The translations under genes and the position numbers were made by a program. A stretch of 64,000 nt of DNA from Candidatus Alloclostridium intestinigallinarum (GTDB lineage Bacteria > Bacillota > Clostridia > Christensenellales > UBA3700): NCBI GenBank assembly GCA_904382605.1, contig CAJFJA010000007.1:1-64000 (forward strand), read 5' to 3'. Below are positions 45,313 to 55,028 of the stretch, piece by piece (position 1 is the first letter of the stretch; each line of letters begins with the position of its first letter). Below the pieces are notes generated by a model. The model was not told the origin of the DNA. It worked only from the letters and a program-made list of their open reading frames with translations, and made no database searches.

Positions 45313-45702
45313 GGAAAACGCCGGAAGGCAGATACATATTTACACTTTACGGACGCAGACACTCAGCGCGGCAAAAAACGCCGGAAGGTAAGCCCCTCTC
45401 CGCACTTTACAACACCGACACCGTTCACACACCGCGACGGAAAACGCCGGAAGGTAAGCCTCTCTCCGCACTTTACAACACCGGCACCGTTCACGCTCCG
45501 CGGCGGAAAACGCCGGAAGGCAATCCCCTCTCCGCACTTTACAACACCGGCACCGTTCACGCTCCGCGGCGGAAAACGCCGGAAGGCAATCCCCTCTCCG
45601 CACTTTACAACACCGACACCGTTCACACACCGCGGCGGAAAACGCCGGAAGGCAATCCCCTCTCCGCACTTTACAACACCGACGCCGTTCACACGCCGCG
45701 AC
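45313..45702. repeat. 66-bp tandem repeats upstream of rpmH
   Basis: Five units of exactly 66 bp start at 45373, 45439, 45505, 45571 and 45637, after a degenerate 60-bp unit at 45313. Each has AAAACGCCGGAAGG and CTCTCCGCACTTTACAACAC. The unit length is a multiple of three and lacks stops in several frames on both strands, which produces long but doubtful open frames. Neighbouring copies are almost identical. Confidence 0.9.
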
Positions 45703-46040
45703 GGAAATGTCTGACAGCGGATACAACCCCACTTTTTGCAAGCACCCCCCCGTACAACAGAAAAAGCGGCGTACGACGGCATGGCCGCCCCTACCACCAA
45801 GGAACTTACGCCGTCCCTTGATTACGCCAAAAAACACGGCTGTTTTTATCGGGTTTTTCTTCTACACATCTCCCGGATACGCAGCCGAATCGCCTTGCTT
45901 TCGGCATAAACATTCCCTCCGCCCGAAATACTTTTTTGCCGCTTGTATAACTATGTGTTTTACAATAATTGATTTTCCCTCTTGCTTTTTCTCTGCGGCG
46001 GCTGTATAATATAATCGAACATTTGTTTAAGGAGACGCCT

Positions 46041-48197
46041 TTGACCGAAGATTTTTTAAGCGGTCTGAACGAAAACCAGCTTGCGGCTGTGACCGCCACG
46101 GAAGGATATGTGCGCGTGGCGGCGGGCGCAGGAAGCGGCAAAACGCGCGTACTGACGGACCGATACGTATATATCGCCGAAATGCTGGGAATATCGCCCG
46201 AGCATATCCTTTCCGTCACTTTCACCAATAAAGCCGCGCGCGAAATGCGCAACCGCATACGCAGATATATCCCCGACGAAGAAGGTGGCTGGATTCTCAC
46301 CTTCCACAGCGCGTGCCACAAAATTCTGAAAGAAGAAGGGCACCTGCTCGCTTATCCTTCCAATTTTATGGTGCTGGACGAAGAAGACCAAAAAAGCGTA
46401 TTGCAGAAAATATATACCGAAAACGGGCTTTCGATGAAAGATTTCCCCTTCCGCAAATGCCTGGACGAAATAGAAATTTACAAAAGCAAGGCAAATTACG
46501 TGCCTTACGTCACAAGCCCCGACCGTCCGGACCGCGCGCCCGGACTGACCGAACAGGACAACCGGCGCAGCGTGGATTTTATTATCCGCGAGTATATGAA
46601 AATACAGCGCAAAAATTTTTGGCTCGACTTTGCCGATTTAATTCAATTTGTGCTCTATCTGCTCAAAACGGATGAAAAAACGCGCAAAAAATGGCAAAAC
46701 AAATTCGAATACATCCAGATCGACGAATTTCAGGACGTATCGGGCGAGCAATACGCGCTGGCAAAGATACTTTCGCGCAAACACGGAAATCTGTTTATCG
46801 TGGGCGATCCCGACCAGACCATTTATTCCTGGCGCGGCGCGGACGTGAAGTTTTTCAACAACTTCCCCGAAGATTTTCCCGGCGCGCAGACGATAATCCT
46901 GGACGTCAACTACCGCTCCACTCCCGAAATTCTCGCCGCGGCAGACAGTCTTATCTCCAAAAACACGGACAGATTGGACAAAACCCTGAAAGCCACCCTT
47001 CCGCACGGAGAAAAACCGGAATACTTCCACTCCGCATCACGGCGGGAGGAAGCGGAACATATCGCGGATAAAATTCTTTCTCTGAACAAGGGCGGCGTAC
47101 CCCTTGCCGATATTGCCGTACTTTTCCGCAGCAATTATATGTCGCGGGTGATCGAAGCGGCATTACTGGACAAAAAAGTGCCCTATATGATGTACGGAGG
47201 AGTGGAATTTTACGGACGAAAGGAAGTTAAAGACGCTTTGGCATATCTGCGCCTTGCCGTTTTCGGCGACGACCTGTCTTTTGAACGCGTCATCAACATT
47301 CCGCCGCGCGGCATAGGCAGAAAACGCCTGAACGCGCTGCGGACGTACGCCGCGGAAGAAAACCTGCCTCTTGCAAAAGCGCTCGAAGCCTTATGCTCCA
47401 CGCCCCTGTTCAAGGGTACGGGCGCGGAAGAATTTCTGCAAATTCTGAACTTGTCAAAAGAAAAAGCTCTTTCTTCCGATCCGTTCGAAGCGCTGGACTA
47501 TATTCTGCATATAAGCGGACACGAAGCGTTTTTACGCGACAGCGGCGGCCAGGAACGGCTTAACAACCTGAACGAGCTGAAAGCGTCTGTGCGCGAATAC
47601 GTACAGGCGGAAGGAAAAGTAAGCGCGGAAGAATACCTCAACTCCGTCTCTCTCCTGTCAAACGCGGATACGGAAGACAAAAAAGACCGCGTCAGACTCA
47701 TGACCGTCCACACAGCCAAAGGCCTCGAATTTCCGCACGTATTCGTCTGCTGCATGAACGAAGGCTCTTTTCCATCGCGCAAAATACGCGACCTTGCGGG
47801 AATGGAAGAAGAACGGCGCGTAGCCTACGTCGCCTTGACGCGCGCACGACAGGAGCTTTACCTCTCCGACGCCGAAGGATACGACTCCCAGTCGGGCGAC
47901 GCGCTCAGCACCTCGCGCTTTATATTCGAAGTCGGAGCCGACAATCTGAATATAACGGGAAAACTTACCAAAACCCACCTGAAACGCTCCCAATCATACA
48001 TAGAACGCAGAAACACGGAAATCGGAATAACGCCAGCCGCACCGCAAAACGGCTTGCGCGCCGGAACGACGGTCTACCACCCCGTTTTCGGTATAGGCAA
48101 AATAACGGAAATAACCCGCGACGGCTATACGATATTATTCGAAAACGGAAAAATCCGCACCCTATCAAATCCTTCTTCTCTTTCAGTAATAGACTGA
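46041..48197 (+). CDS. pcrA: UvrD/PcrA-type DNA helicase
   Basis: The TTG at 46041 is the start, because AAGGAG lies 6-8 bases upstream; this gives 718 residues. Motifs: VAAGAGSGKTRVLTDR (Walker A), FTNKAAREMRNR, QIDEFQDVSGEQY (Walker B), GDPDQTIYSWRGAD and VHTAKGLEFPHVF, in the superfamily 1A order. A Tudor-like C-terminus (VYHPVFGIGKITEI) as in PcrA contacts RNA polymerase. It unwinds DNA in repair and removes stalled complexes. It is the first gene on the other side of rpmH. Confidence 0.94.
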   Translation: MTEDFLSGLNENQLAAVTATEGYVRVAAGAGSGKTRVLTDRYVYIAEMLGISPEHILSVTFTNKAAREMRNRIRRYIPDEEGGWILTFHSACHKILKEEGHLLAYPSNFMVLDEEDQKSVLQKIYTENGLSMKDFPFRKCLDEIEIYKSKANYVPYVTSPDRPDRAPGLTEQDNRRSVDFIIREYMKIQRKNFWLDFADLIQFVLYLLKTDEKTRKKWQNKFEYIQIDEFQDVSGEQYALAKILSRKHGNLFIVGDPDQTIYSWRGADVKFFNNFPEDFPGAQTIILDVNYRSTPEILAAADSLISKNTDRLDKTLKATLPHGEKPEYFHSASRREEAEHIADKILSLNKGGVPLADIAVLFRSNYMSRVIEAALLDKKVPYMMYGGVEFYGRKEVKDALAYLRLAVFGDDLSFERVINIPPRGIGRKRLNALRTYAAEENLPLAKALEALCSTPLFKGTGAEEFLQILNLSKEKALSSDPFEALDYILHISGHEAFLRDSGGQERLNNLNELKASVREYVQAEGKVSAEEYLNSVSLLSNADTEDKKDRVRLMTVHTAKGLEFPHVFVCCMNEGSFPSRKIRDLAGMEEERRVAYVALTRARQELYLSDAEGYDSQSGDALSTSRFIFEVGADNLNITGKLTKTHLKRSQSYIERRNTEIGITPAAPQNGLRAGTTVYHPVFGIGKITEITRDGYTILFENGKIRTLSNPSSLSVID

Positions 48198-48278
48198 CTG
48201 TTTGGCGAAATCAACCGCAGCAAAACCCGACCCGAATTACACGCGCTTTTCGGACAGATATAATCAAATGTTTTCAAT

Positions 48279-48294
48279 TGTTTCACGTAAAACA
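48279..48294. promoter_or_regulatory. parS-like site 1
   Basis: TGTTTCACGTAAAACA differs by one base from the ParB consensus TGTTTCACGTGAAACA. Confidence 0.6.
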
Positions 48295-49425
48295 ATTCGG
48301 AATAACCAAAAGTAATGCGGCACGCAATATAACATAACGGAATCACCGACGCAGTTACGACGTTTAAGGCCGTCGCAACATAGCGCCCGCCCGGCATGGC
48401 AGACGTATCCTGCCTTCAAACAAATACGCACTACCACATTATCGCCGTAAACACGGCGCACGCAACACAACCACACTTATTTGGTTATAATTAAAACACC
48501 GCTCGACGGTGCGCGCCGCAAACACTCCTCACCGCCCCCATCCGACAGCTCCTCAAAATAACTACGTTCGACCGACAATCTGTCAAATAGAGCGATAAGT
48601 CGGCCGCACACGAAACGATATGGCGGCTTTGACGACAAAACCGCGACTTTCAACCCTCTTATTCTTGTTGGTTATGAAATATGCAATATAATCTATGGAC
48701 ATTTGCCGAATTGACAAACCAATTTCCCGACCATATATACAACCGAATTCTTTTTAGTTATATCGCCGATAAATTTATGCGCTTTTGCCCTATTTCACAC
48801 ATACAGGCGGCAGCTATTCATCAGAATCACTCTCCGCAACACCGTTTTCGCCGCAACGCAACCGTGGCGCGATTGAATTAAGAACTTCGCAAAAACTTAT
48901 CCCATAAAGCAACGCGCGACGGATATTGTTCCGCATTTCTGCGGTAATACGCACAAAAGCAACACGACACCTTACTTGCAACCGCAATATCCGACCCTCC
49001 GAACACACGCCCAGTTGAACATTTTGCCGCGCTTTCCGTTTGCTTTATGCGCGTATTCGCATGCGCACAAGCGCAGACGCACGGGCAAGAAACGCGTGCG
49101 CGCATGAAAAGCGGCAAAAAACCCGCGCCAAACCGCGACGAGCGCGCAAAAACACAGCTTTTAACGCGGTAATTAGCGCCATAAAAACCGTTTGTCGATA
49201 GCGATTTGAATCAGAACACGAGCAGACTGCCGTCATTTTCACAAGCGCAGGGTCGAAACGTTATTTTTACCGTATCCCCGTTCCACAAAACCTTTATCGA
49301 ACACTTCGGAATTTCAATATAAGCCGAACAACGGCTGCCGGTCACAGCTATTCCAATCTAAAACAAAAAATGTTGAATATCAGCGCGCCACGCTTGCCGT
49401 TAGCGCAAAATTGCTCCAAAAAGAT

Positions 49426-49441
49426 TGTTTCACGTGACACA
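49426..49441. promoter_or_regulatory. parS-like site 2
   Basis: TGTTTCACGTGACACA differs by one base from the consensus. Confidence 0.62.
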
Positions 49442-50858
49442 TTCCGACAAAATAGCCCGAAAACCGCCCGAAATCAACAAACGAGGCGCACTCCAAGCCT
49501 TTGCGCGACATTGAACTTTTCCCGGACAACTATTCTCCGCCCGCCCCGGCCGCGCTTCCCCGAAAATTTGCCATTAAAGCCGATAGCTACACATCAAGAG
49601 ATCTCTGCGGCGCGGCAAGGCTTGCCTCGCAACGCATTTAATACCGCACGCCGCGCAAAACCGTACACCCCGTTACGCTGATAAAGCCTTTGAAAGCCAC
49701 CGACTTTTATAAGCAGACGATTTCGCTCTTTCCTGCAATGTTTTATACGCGTCATTTATCAAGCAGCCTTCAAGAGACGCCGCCTTCGTGCACGCGCGCG
49801 ATACGCGCGCGTTGGCAAAAAACGAGTGCCACCTACGGCTTTACTTTAACCAAAAAGGCCTTCTCGTTTTACCGACCGCATAAACACATTTCCCACGCTT
49901 CCGAGCAACGCGTCCGAAAATATTATAATAAAGCACCACAAACACCATGCCCGGCACTCGTTTTTTTAATCTGGAACACAGGCACTCCGCATTTATCGCC
50001 AAATACGCCCGGCAATCGAAAAACAAACCCGATAACCGCCTTGCACACCCTGTACAATCGGTTATTATATTGTCGCATTTGATATTCGATAATTCTTCAT
50101 TATCCGTCCGACACTTGGACCGTCCGAATATTGCAAAACCACTCCAAAATTAAACAGAGCAAGTATTTTGACCGCCGCAAACCGCCCGCTTCAAACCATA
50201 AGTACGCCAACCGGCGTACCGCTTTCCTTTTTTTTGCCCGTACAATTGCGCCGCATTATGCAAAGAAATAAGAAGTGTAAAAACACGCCCTTGCCATACG
50301 CCCGACCGCTCAGAGAGATGTCAACATAAATAACTTCGCACGTTTGCGCACACATTCCGCGCTAACCGCAGACACCGTTTCGCTTACCGAATATTCCCTC
50401 TGTCAGCCCCCGATCGTGCAACACGACGTTGACTGCAAAGTTCCAATGCCCGCTCCTGTACTTTGAGCGAAACTCCCGCCGCTATCGACATAGCCAAACT
50501 CGCCCTGCTGCATTTACATATCAGTACGTACCGATAGAGAAAACGCAGTTAGCTTACGTTTACGCACGCGCGTATTGCGCGCGCGTCGGCGCAAAACGAG
50601 CCGTTTGCCCCGAACTATCAAAACCGGCGCATTGCCGACATACAAAAAGAAATCCGCTTCAAAAACCCTTATTTCTCCGCAGTCAATACCCCGTGTCCGA
50701 CAACAAACCTGATTCCGCGCGCCCTTTCACGCTTTCACCGGAATATTAAACGTACTGCCGCGCCGGTATTTTTTCGGATACGAAGATATACCGAAAATAT
50801 CCATATTCAAAATATTTTTTATTTTTGAATTTTATTCAAAAATAATATATAAAAACAG

Positions 50859-50887
50859 TTGCATTTTTGTACTAAATTTTGTATAAT
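50859..50887 (+). promoter_or_regulatory. Promoter of the 105-residue gene (leaderless)
   Basis: TTGCAT (50859-50864) and TATAAT (50882-50887) are 17 bases apart. The ATG at 50894 is the expected transcription start. Confidence 0.65.
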
Positions 50888-50893
50888 TGAAAT

Positions 50894-51211
50894 ATGAAAA
50901 AGGACAGGGGACATATCAAAGATTTTTATCTGTATATGCTGGGATTGCGCAAGTTCAATCCGAAAAAGCCGTACGACCAGCAAGGCAAAATGCGCAAACG
51001 TCCGGGCGTAAAAATTCCGACGTTCGACGAACTGTTTCCGGCGCCGGATTATTCCGCGCTTAGGGAAGACGCTTTTACTTTGCGCAAAGAACAGTATCTC
51101 GCACGCATTCAAAAACTGCCGGGGCCGGACCGCCGCAGATTATTAAACGGGTTGGCTCTGATCGAGGGGTACACTCTGGTCAAAAATCCGCCCGAAGACC
51201 CGGAGTCTTAA
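50894..51211 (+). CDS. Small protein of unknown function
   Basis: I do not recognise this 105-residue protein. It is basic and soluble, with a likely helical start (IKDFYLYMLGLRKFNPKKPY), a middle rich in Pro and Lys, and LPGPDRRRLLNGLALIEGYT near the end. A consensus promoter, a start exactly at the predicted transcription start, and a strong terminator after the stop argue that it is a real gene. It is the only likely gene between pcrA and spo0A. Confidence 0.7.
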   Translation: MKKDRGHIKDFYLYMLGLRKFNPKKPYDQQGKMRKRPGVKIPTFDELFPAPDYSALREDAFTLRKEQYLARIQKLPGPDRRRLLNGLALIEGYTLVKNPPEDPES

Positions 51212-51234
51212 TTCGCCGAAACAGCCGTTAACGG

Positions 51235-51285
51235 AAGATCGCTCCTTCAATTTTTCCTCTACTTATTATTGGAGCGATCTTTTTA
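51235..51285 (+). terminator. Terminator of the 105-residue gene
   Basis: AAGATCGCTCC (51235-51245) pairs with GGAGCGATCTT (51271-51281), followed by TTTT. The 25-base loop is long. Confidence 0.75.
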
Positions 51286-51385
51286 TATGCCATACAATTG
51301 CCGGGAGCGCCTCGCCGCAGATTATCACGACCAGAACACCTCAAATCTATACAATCGGGCAACTTGACAAGCCGCCGCAACCCGA

Positions 51386-51394
51386 TTATCCACA
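51386..51394 (+). promoter_or_regulatory. DnaA box 1
   Basis: TTATCCACA, an exact match to the bacterial DnaA box. Confidence 0.7.
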
Positions 51395-51520
51395 AGTGCC
51401 GCAACCCCATCTTGCCGCACGATTATCGCGTAGATTATCACGACCGGACACCGCGCCCATACAATCGGGTAACTTATATTGTTTAACACAACTGAACGGC
51501 GAGAAGCCGCCGCAACCTGA

Positions 51521-51529
51521 TTACCCACA
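51521..51529 (+). promoter_or_regulatory. DnaA box 2 (one mismatch)
   Basis: TTACCCACA, 135 bases after box 1. Confidence 0.55.
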
Positions 51530-51655
51530 AGCACCATAGCCCCATCTTGCAGCACGATTATCGCGTAGATTATCACGACCGAACACTTCGCCCATACAAT
51601 CGGACAACTTATATTGTTTAACACAACCGAACGGCTACAAGCCGCCGCAACCTGG

Positions 51656-51664
51656 TTATCCACA
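51656..51664 (+). promoter_or_regulatory. DnaA box 3
   Basis: TTATCCACA, 135 bases after box 2, same orientation. Confidence 0.7.
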
Positions 51665-51879
51665 AGCACCGCAGCCCCATCTTGCAACACGATTATCGCG
51701 TAGATTATCACGACCGAACACCGCACCCATACAATCAGGCAACTTAAATTGTTTAACACAACCGAACGACGGTGAACCGCGCAGATTAATTTCCCTACCG
51801 GAAAAGCACTTCCGAATCATCGATTTTTCTTTGCTTATTATCGTGATGGGAGCGCCACGCACCATCGAAAACAAGTTTA

Positions 51880-52085
51880 AGTTGTTATATTTAAGTTTTT
51901 ATATCCCGGACAGAGACTTTCCTGTGCCGAACCTTTCGTCATATTTTACCGGTTTTTACAAAAGTTAATCTATGTTTACAAAAATACCCCCGATTTTTGC
52001 ACACTTTTTGCAAAATTTTGACCTATTTTTCCAAAAAAAGTTATTTTTACCGTATTTTTCTCTTTTTCCACCCTTTCTTTATGAG
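51880..52085. other. AT-rich tract between the DnaA-box repeats and spo0A
   Basis: About 200 bases dominated by A and T runs, with GTTTTTACAAAAG, GTTTACAAAAAT and TTTTGCACAC. It could be a DNA unwinding element, or the spo0A promoter region, or both. Confidence 0.5.
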
Positions 52086-52121
52086 TTATAATGGCGACGT
52101 TATTTCAAGGAGGTACAAAAT

Positions 52122-52886
52122 ATGACGAAATTAAAAGTTATCGTTGCCGATTCCGACAAGGAATTTTGCAACTTATTGAGAGATTCTTTCTCCGACGACG
52201 AGCAGATAGAGCTGCTTGCAGCCACCGACAGCGGCGTAGACGCGATCGAAAAGATTCAACGTTATCAGCCGGACGTTCTGATCTCCGACCTGATTCTTCC
52301 CGGTATAGACGGATTCGAACTGATGGCGCGCATACGCAAGCTGACCATAGCCAAAAAGCCCAAAATCATTATCGTTTCTCGCCTTTCGGGAGAAAACTTT
52401 ATCTCGAAGGCATTGGGTGCGGGCGCGGCATATTTTATGGCAAAGCCCGTGGATATAGCGACTTTACACGAACGGATCCTGGACTTTTCCAACAACCGCC
52501 CGCAAAACGCACGTCCGTCCGCCTATTCCGCACGCCGCAGCGGTCTGGATGAAAAACTGTCAAACATATTTATAACTGTAGGCATTCCCGCACATATAAA
52601 GGGGTATCAATATCTTCGTGAAGCAATAAAAATGTCCATTGATAACCCCGAAATAATAAACTCGATTACCAAAAAGCTTTATCCGGGAATAGCCGAACGT
52701 TTTAATACTTCCGCATCCAAGGTAGAACGCGCCATTCGTCACGCAATCGAAGTTGCATGGAACCGCGGAAAAATAGAGAACATCAACAGCATTTTCGGAA
52801 TAAAGATATACTCGCCCAACGACAAACCTACGAACGGCGAATTTATCGCTTTGCTCGCCGATAAAATGATACTTGAAGGAGCATAG
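52122..52886 (+). CDS. spo0A: Sporulation response regulator Spo0A
   Basis: This 254-residue protein has a receiver domain (1-120) with the phospho-acceptor probably Asp56 in LISDLILPGIDGFEL and Lys108 in FMAKPVD. The Spo0A-type effector domain follows (about 150-250), ending in TSASKVERAIRHAIEVAWNR, the DNA-recognition region. When phosphorylated it switches cells to sporulation by binding 0A boxes. AAGGAGG lies 8 bases from the ATG. In most Firmicutes spo0A is not near dnaA-type origin genes. No spoIVB lies upstream here. Confidence 0.93.
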   Translation: MTKLKVIVADSDKEFCNLLRDSFSDDEQIELLAATDSGVDAIEKIQRYQPDVLISDLILPGIDGFELMARIRKLTIAKKPKIIIVSRLSGENFISKALGAGAAYFMAKPVDIATLHERILDFSNNRPQNARPSAYSARRSGLDEKLSNIFITVGIPAHIKGYQYLREAIKMSIDNPEIINSITKKLYPGIAERFNTSASKVERAIRHAIEVAWNRGKIENINSIFGIKIYSPNDKPTNGEFIALLADKMILEGA

Positions 52887-53375
52887 ACCTTCAAAAACCA
52901 CTATCCTTTACCGTTCACCCCGGGCGGTTATCCGGATTTCACAAAAAAACACGCCGGATAACCGCCGTAATTTGTTCTCACGTTATTACAAATTGTTAAT
53001 TTACCGGTCTGCCGCTCCCGCTTTTTCGTCATACGACTTTTTTATTATAATTAACGGCAAATCTTCTTAAAAAACTATCGCGACCGGACTTTCACAATCA
53101 TTTTGCCGGTATTCCCGAATCGCCTATCGGCAAATTCTCACTCCTCGGCGATTACTACACACAACATAACACCCTCGCACTTCAAGTATTTTCCGACTTG
53201 CGACAAAACGTTGCGACACAATAGCCACTTACATTATTCCGTAAAAATTTTTCCGAAGAATATTCGACGAAATCCGACAAAAAGCTGCCGACAGTCAATC
53301 CCTGTAAAACAAAAAGCGCGCGAATATTCAGACCTGTAAAACACCGTGCCTTATGCAGGAACATGCAACGCTTTA
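52887..53375. other. Interval after spo0A without a recognised gene
   Basis: About 490 bases. No convincing coding sequence, and no clear terminator. Confidence 0.55.
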
Positions 53376-53508
53376 CCCACGATAATCCGCGAAGTAACCG
53401 GGCAATAATGGCAGAATTGCCTTCTTCACAGAGTAATCAGCCTGCGACAGCTCGCCGCCCGAAAGCAGCACGATTAAAGTGTTCCGCCGAACCCCGGTAT
53501 GGTATCAT
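53376..53508. repeat. Partial foldback element (one end only)
   Basis: Matches the right part of the element at 55029-55374: GATAATCCGCGAAGTAACCG, CAGAGTAATCAGCCTGCG, GAAAGCAGCACGATTAAAGT, then a diverged terminus. The left end is not seen. The palindrome array begins about 20 bases later. Confidence 0.7.
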
Positions 53509-53528
53509 AAAAACAACCGCTTTTATTT

Positions 53529-54224
53529 TGTCAAGTAGTACCTGACAAGTCTGTTTTACTTACTATCAAAAAAATAATCTTGTCAAGTAGCACCTGACAA
53601 GCCTGTTGAAACTCTGCGACAAAATATTCTTGTCAGCCAGTACTTGACAAGCCTGTTTTACTTACTATCAAAAAATAATCTTGTCAGATACTACTTGACA
53701 GCTGCGAGCCGCCGCCCCCGTCATGCCTTGAAGGGAGCGTGGGACGTTCCATCCCTTAACCGTTGTGACGCAACATTCTTACTATCAAAGATAGTCTTGT
53801 CAAGTACTACTTGACAGCGGCACACCTTCGCCCCCGGCCATACCTTAAAGTGGCAGAAAAAGCATTGCGACACACCTCTTCGTAAAGCTTTTCATTTGAT
53901 TGTTATAAAAAAACATCTGCTTTTCTGTTGTCAAGTAGTACCTGGCAAGCCTGTTGAAACTTTAACAAAAACATGCGTGTCAAATAGTATCTGACAAGCC
54001 TGTCTTATTTAGTGTCAAAGATAATCTTGTAAAGTGGCATCTGCCAGCGGTGAGCTGCCGCCCCCTGGCCATACCTTGAAGTGACAAAAAAAGCATCACG
54101 GCGTACCTCTCCATAATGTTTTTCTTGATTACCATAAAAACAGTTGGTTTTCCTTTGTCAAGTAGTACCTGACAAGCCTGTTCTATTTGCTGTCAAAAAT
54201 AACATTGACAAGTAATACTTGACA
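53529..54224. repeat. Array of ten 19-bp palindromes (TGTCAAGTA half-sites)
   Basis: Consensus TGTCAAGTASTACYTGACA. Sites start at 53529, 53581, 53631, 53682, 53798, 53929, 53978, 54028 (degenerate), 54156 and 54206. Neighbours within a block are 49-52 bases apart; blocks are separated by 116-131 bases of a second repeated sequence (GCCGCC, CATACCTTGAAGTG, AAAAAGCAT). Several sites are followed by AAGCCTGTT. The site at 53798 is a perfect palindrome around one central base. No coding sequence is present. Confidence 0.92.
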
Positions 54225-55028
54225 GCAGAGAGCCGCCGCGCGGTTGCAGCCACCCGCAACAAGTCGACAGATTGCAGAGGCGTGAATATTCCGCACATAA
54301 TAATCTACAAAGCAACCGCCTATACACTTAAAAAGCATTAGCGTAAAGACCTACTCAAGCCGTGTTGCACACCGATAAATCAAACACGCCGCAAAAACGA
54401 GCACAACACAGCACCGTCAGGTAAAAATACGGTGCAAGCGCGCAACTTTTAAATTTTGCAAGACCGGACAAGCATTATATTCCAATAATCGTGCAACTGA
54501 CTTTTACGCGAAAAAGCGTACGTTCGCACGCCGTTTCGGATATGCCAATAAAAACACACCGCCGACAATACGCGCCGCCGGCTTGACAGTAATTCCGAGC
54601 ATCAGACCTTCAAAAACCTTCCGCCACACGCCCTTGCCACACGCGTTTCCGAACCATTTTCAAAATGTTTCCCGTGTAACAATTTTCACCCATTTTTAGA
54701 AGATATTCGTCTTATTTCGCACGATTTAAGTATATATAGTTCTTTTTTATAACAGTATATTATCAGCATTGCAGACAAAATTCTTCTAAGTTACTCGGCG
54801 GAGCAGGCGATAAATCCGCAAATTTTTTCTTTTGTTTCACGCGTTTTGTGAAACGCTTTTCAGTATTTTTTCTTCTAGCAGTTTACCCGCGTTAAAAAAC
54901 CCGAAGCACCCCTCATTTTTGACATCTTTCCCCTTTTTGCACTAGCTTTTCAACCGTTTTTATCGTTTTTCACCGTCTTTACGGACACACCCCTTTGCTT
55001 CAATCGGATATTTACACGAAGCACCCCC
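54225..55028. other. Interval without a gene, holding parS-like sequences
   Basis: No coding sequence is recognised. It includes TGTTTCCCGTGTAACA and a split GTTTCAC...GTGAAAC pair at 54833-54855. Confidence 0.55.
54666..54681. promoter_or_regulatory. parS-like site 3 (two mismatches)
   Basis: TGTTTCCCGTGTAACA; the change from A to C and from A to T lowers confidence. Confidence 0.4.

Larger units (their letters stand above)
48198..50893. other. 2.7-kb interval without a convincing gene
   Basis: Only short open frames without ribosome sites or recognisable products are present. The plus strand is notably rich in C and A relative to G and T. Two parS-like sites lie here. Confidence 0.65.
51330..51770. 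repeat. 135-bp tandem repeats, each with a DnaA box
   Basis: Three consecutive units have a period of exactly 135 bp, judged by GATTATCGCG at 51421, 51556 and 51691. Each unit has a DnaA-box sequence at the same place, GATTATCACGACC, and TTGTTTAACACAAC. A 45-residue repeat frame on the minus strand is probably a by-product of the period being a multiple of three. Confidence 0.88.

Noticed and set aside
45222..45821. A 199-residue repeat protein over the 66-bp repeats
   Set aside because: Its only start is a TTG inside the rpmH -35 region, with no ribosome site. Open frames also exist on the other strand because the period is a multiple of three.
51325..51759. A 144-residue hydrophobic repeat protein on the minus strand over the 135-bp repeats
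   Set aside because: No promoter or ribosome site. The frame follows from the period of 135 bp. The DnaA boxes offer a better reading.
53529..54224. CRISPR array
   Set aside because: The repeated 19-mer is a near-perfect palindrome, the segments between sites are themselves repeated, and no cas gene is present.
54833..54855. A fourth parS site
   Set aside because: The half-sites GTTTCAC and GTGAAAC are separated by 7 extra bases, so ParB would not bind it as one site. It is a hairpin at best.
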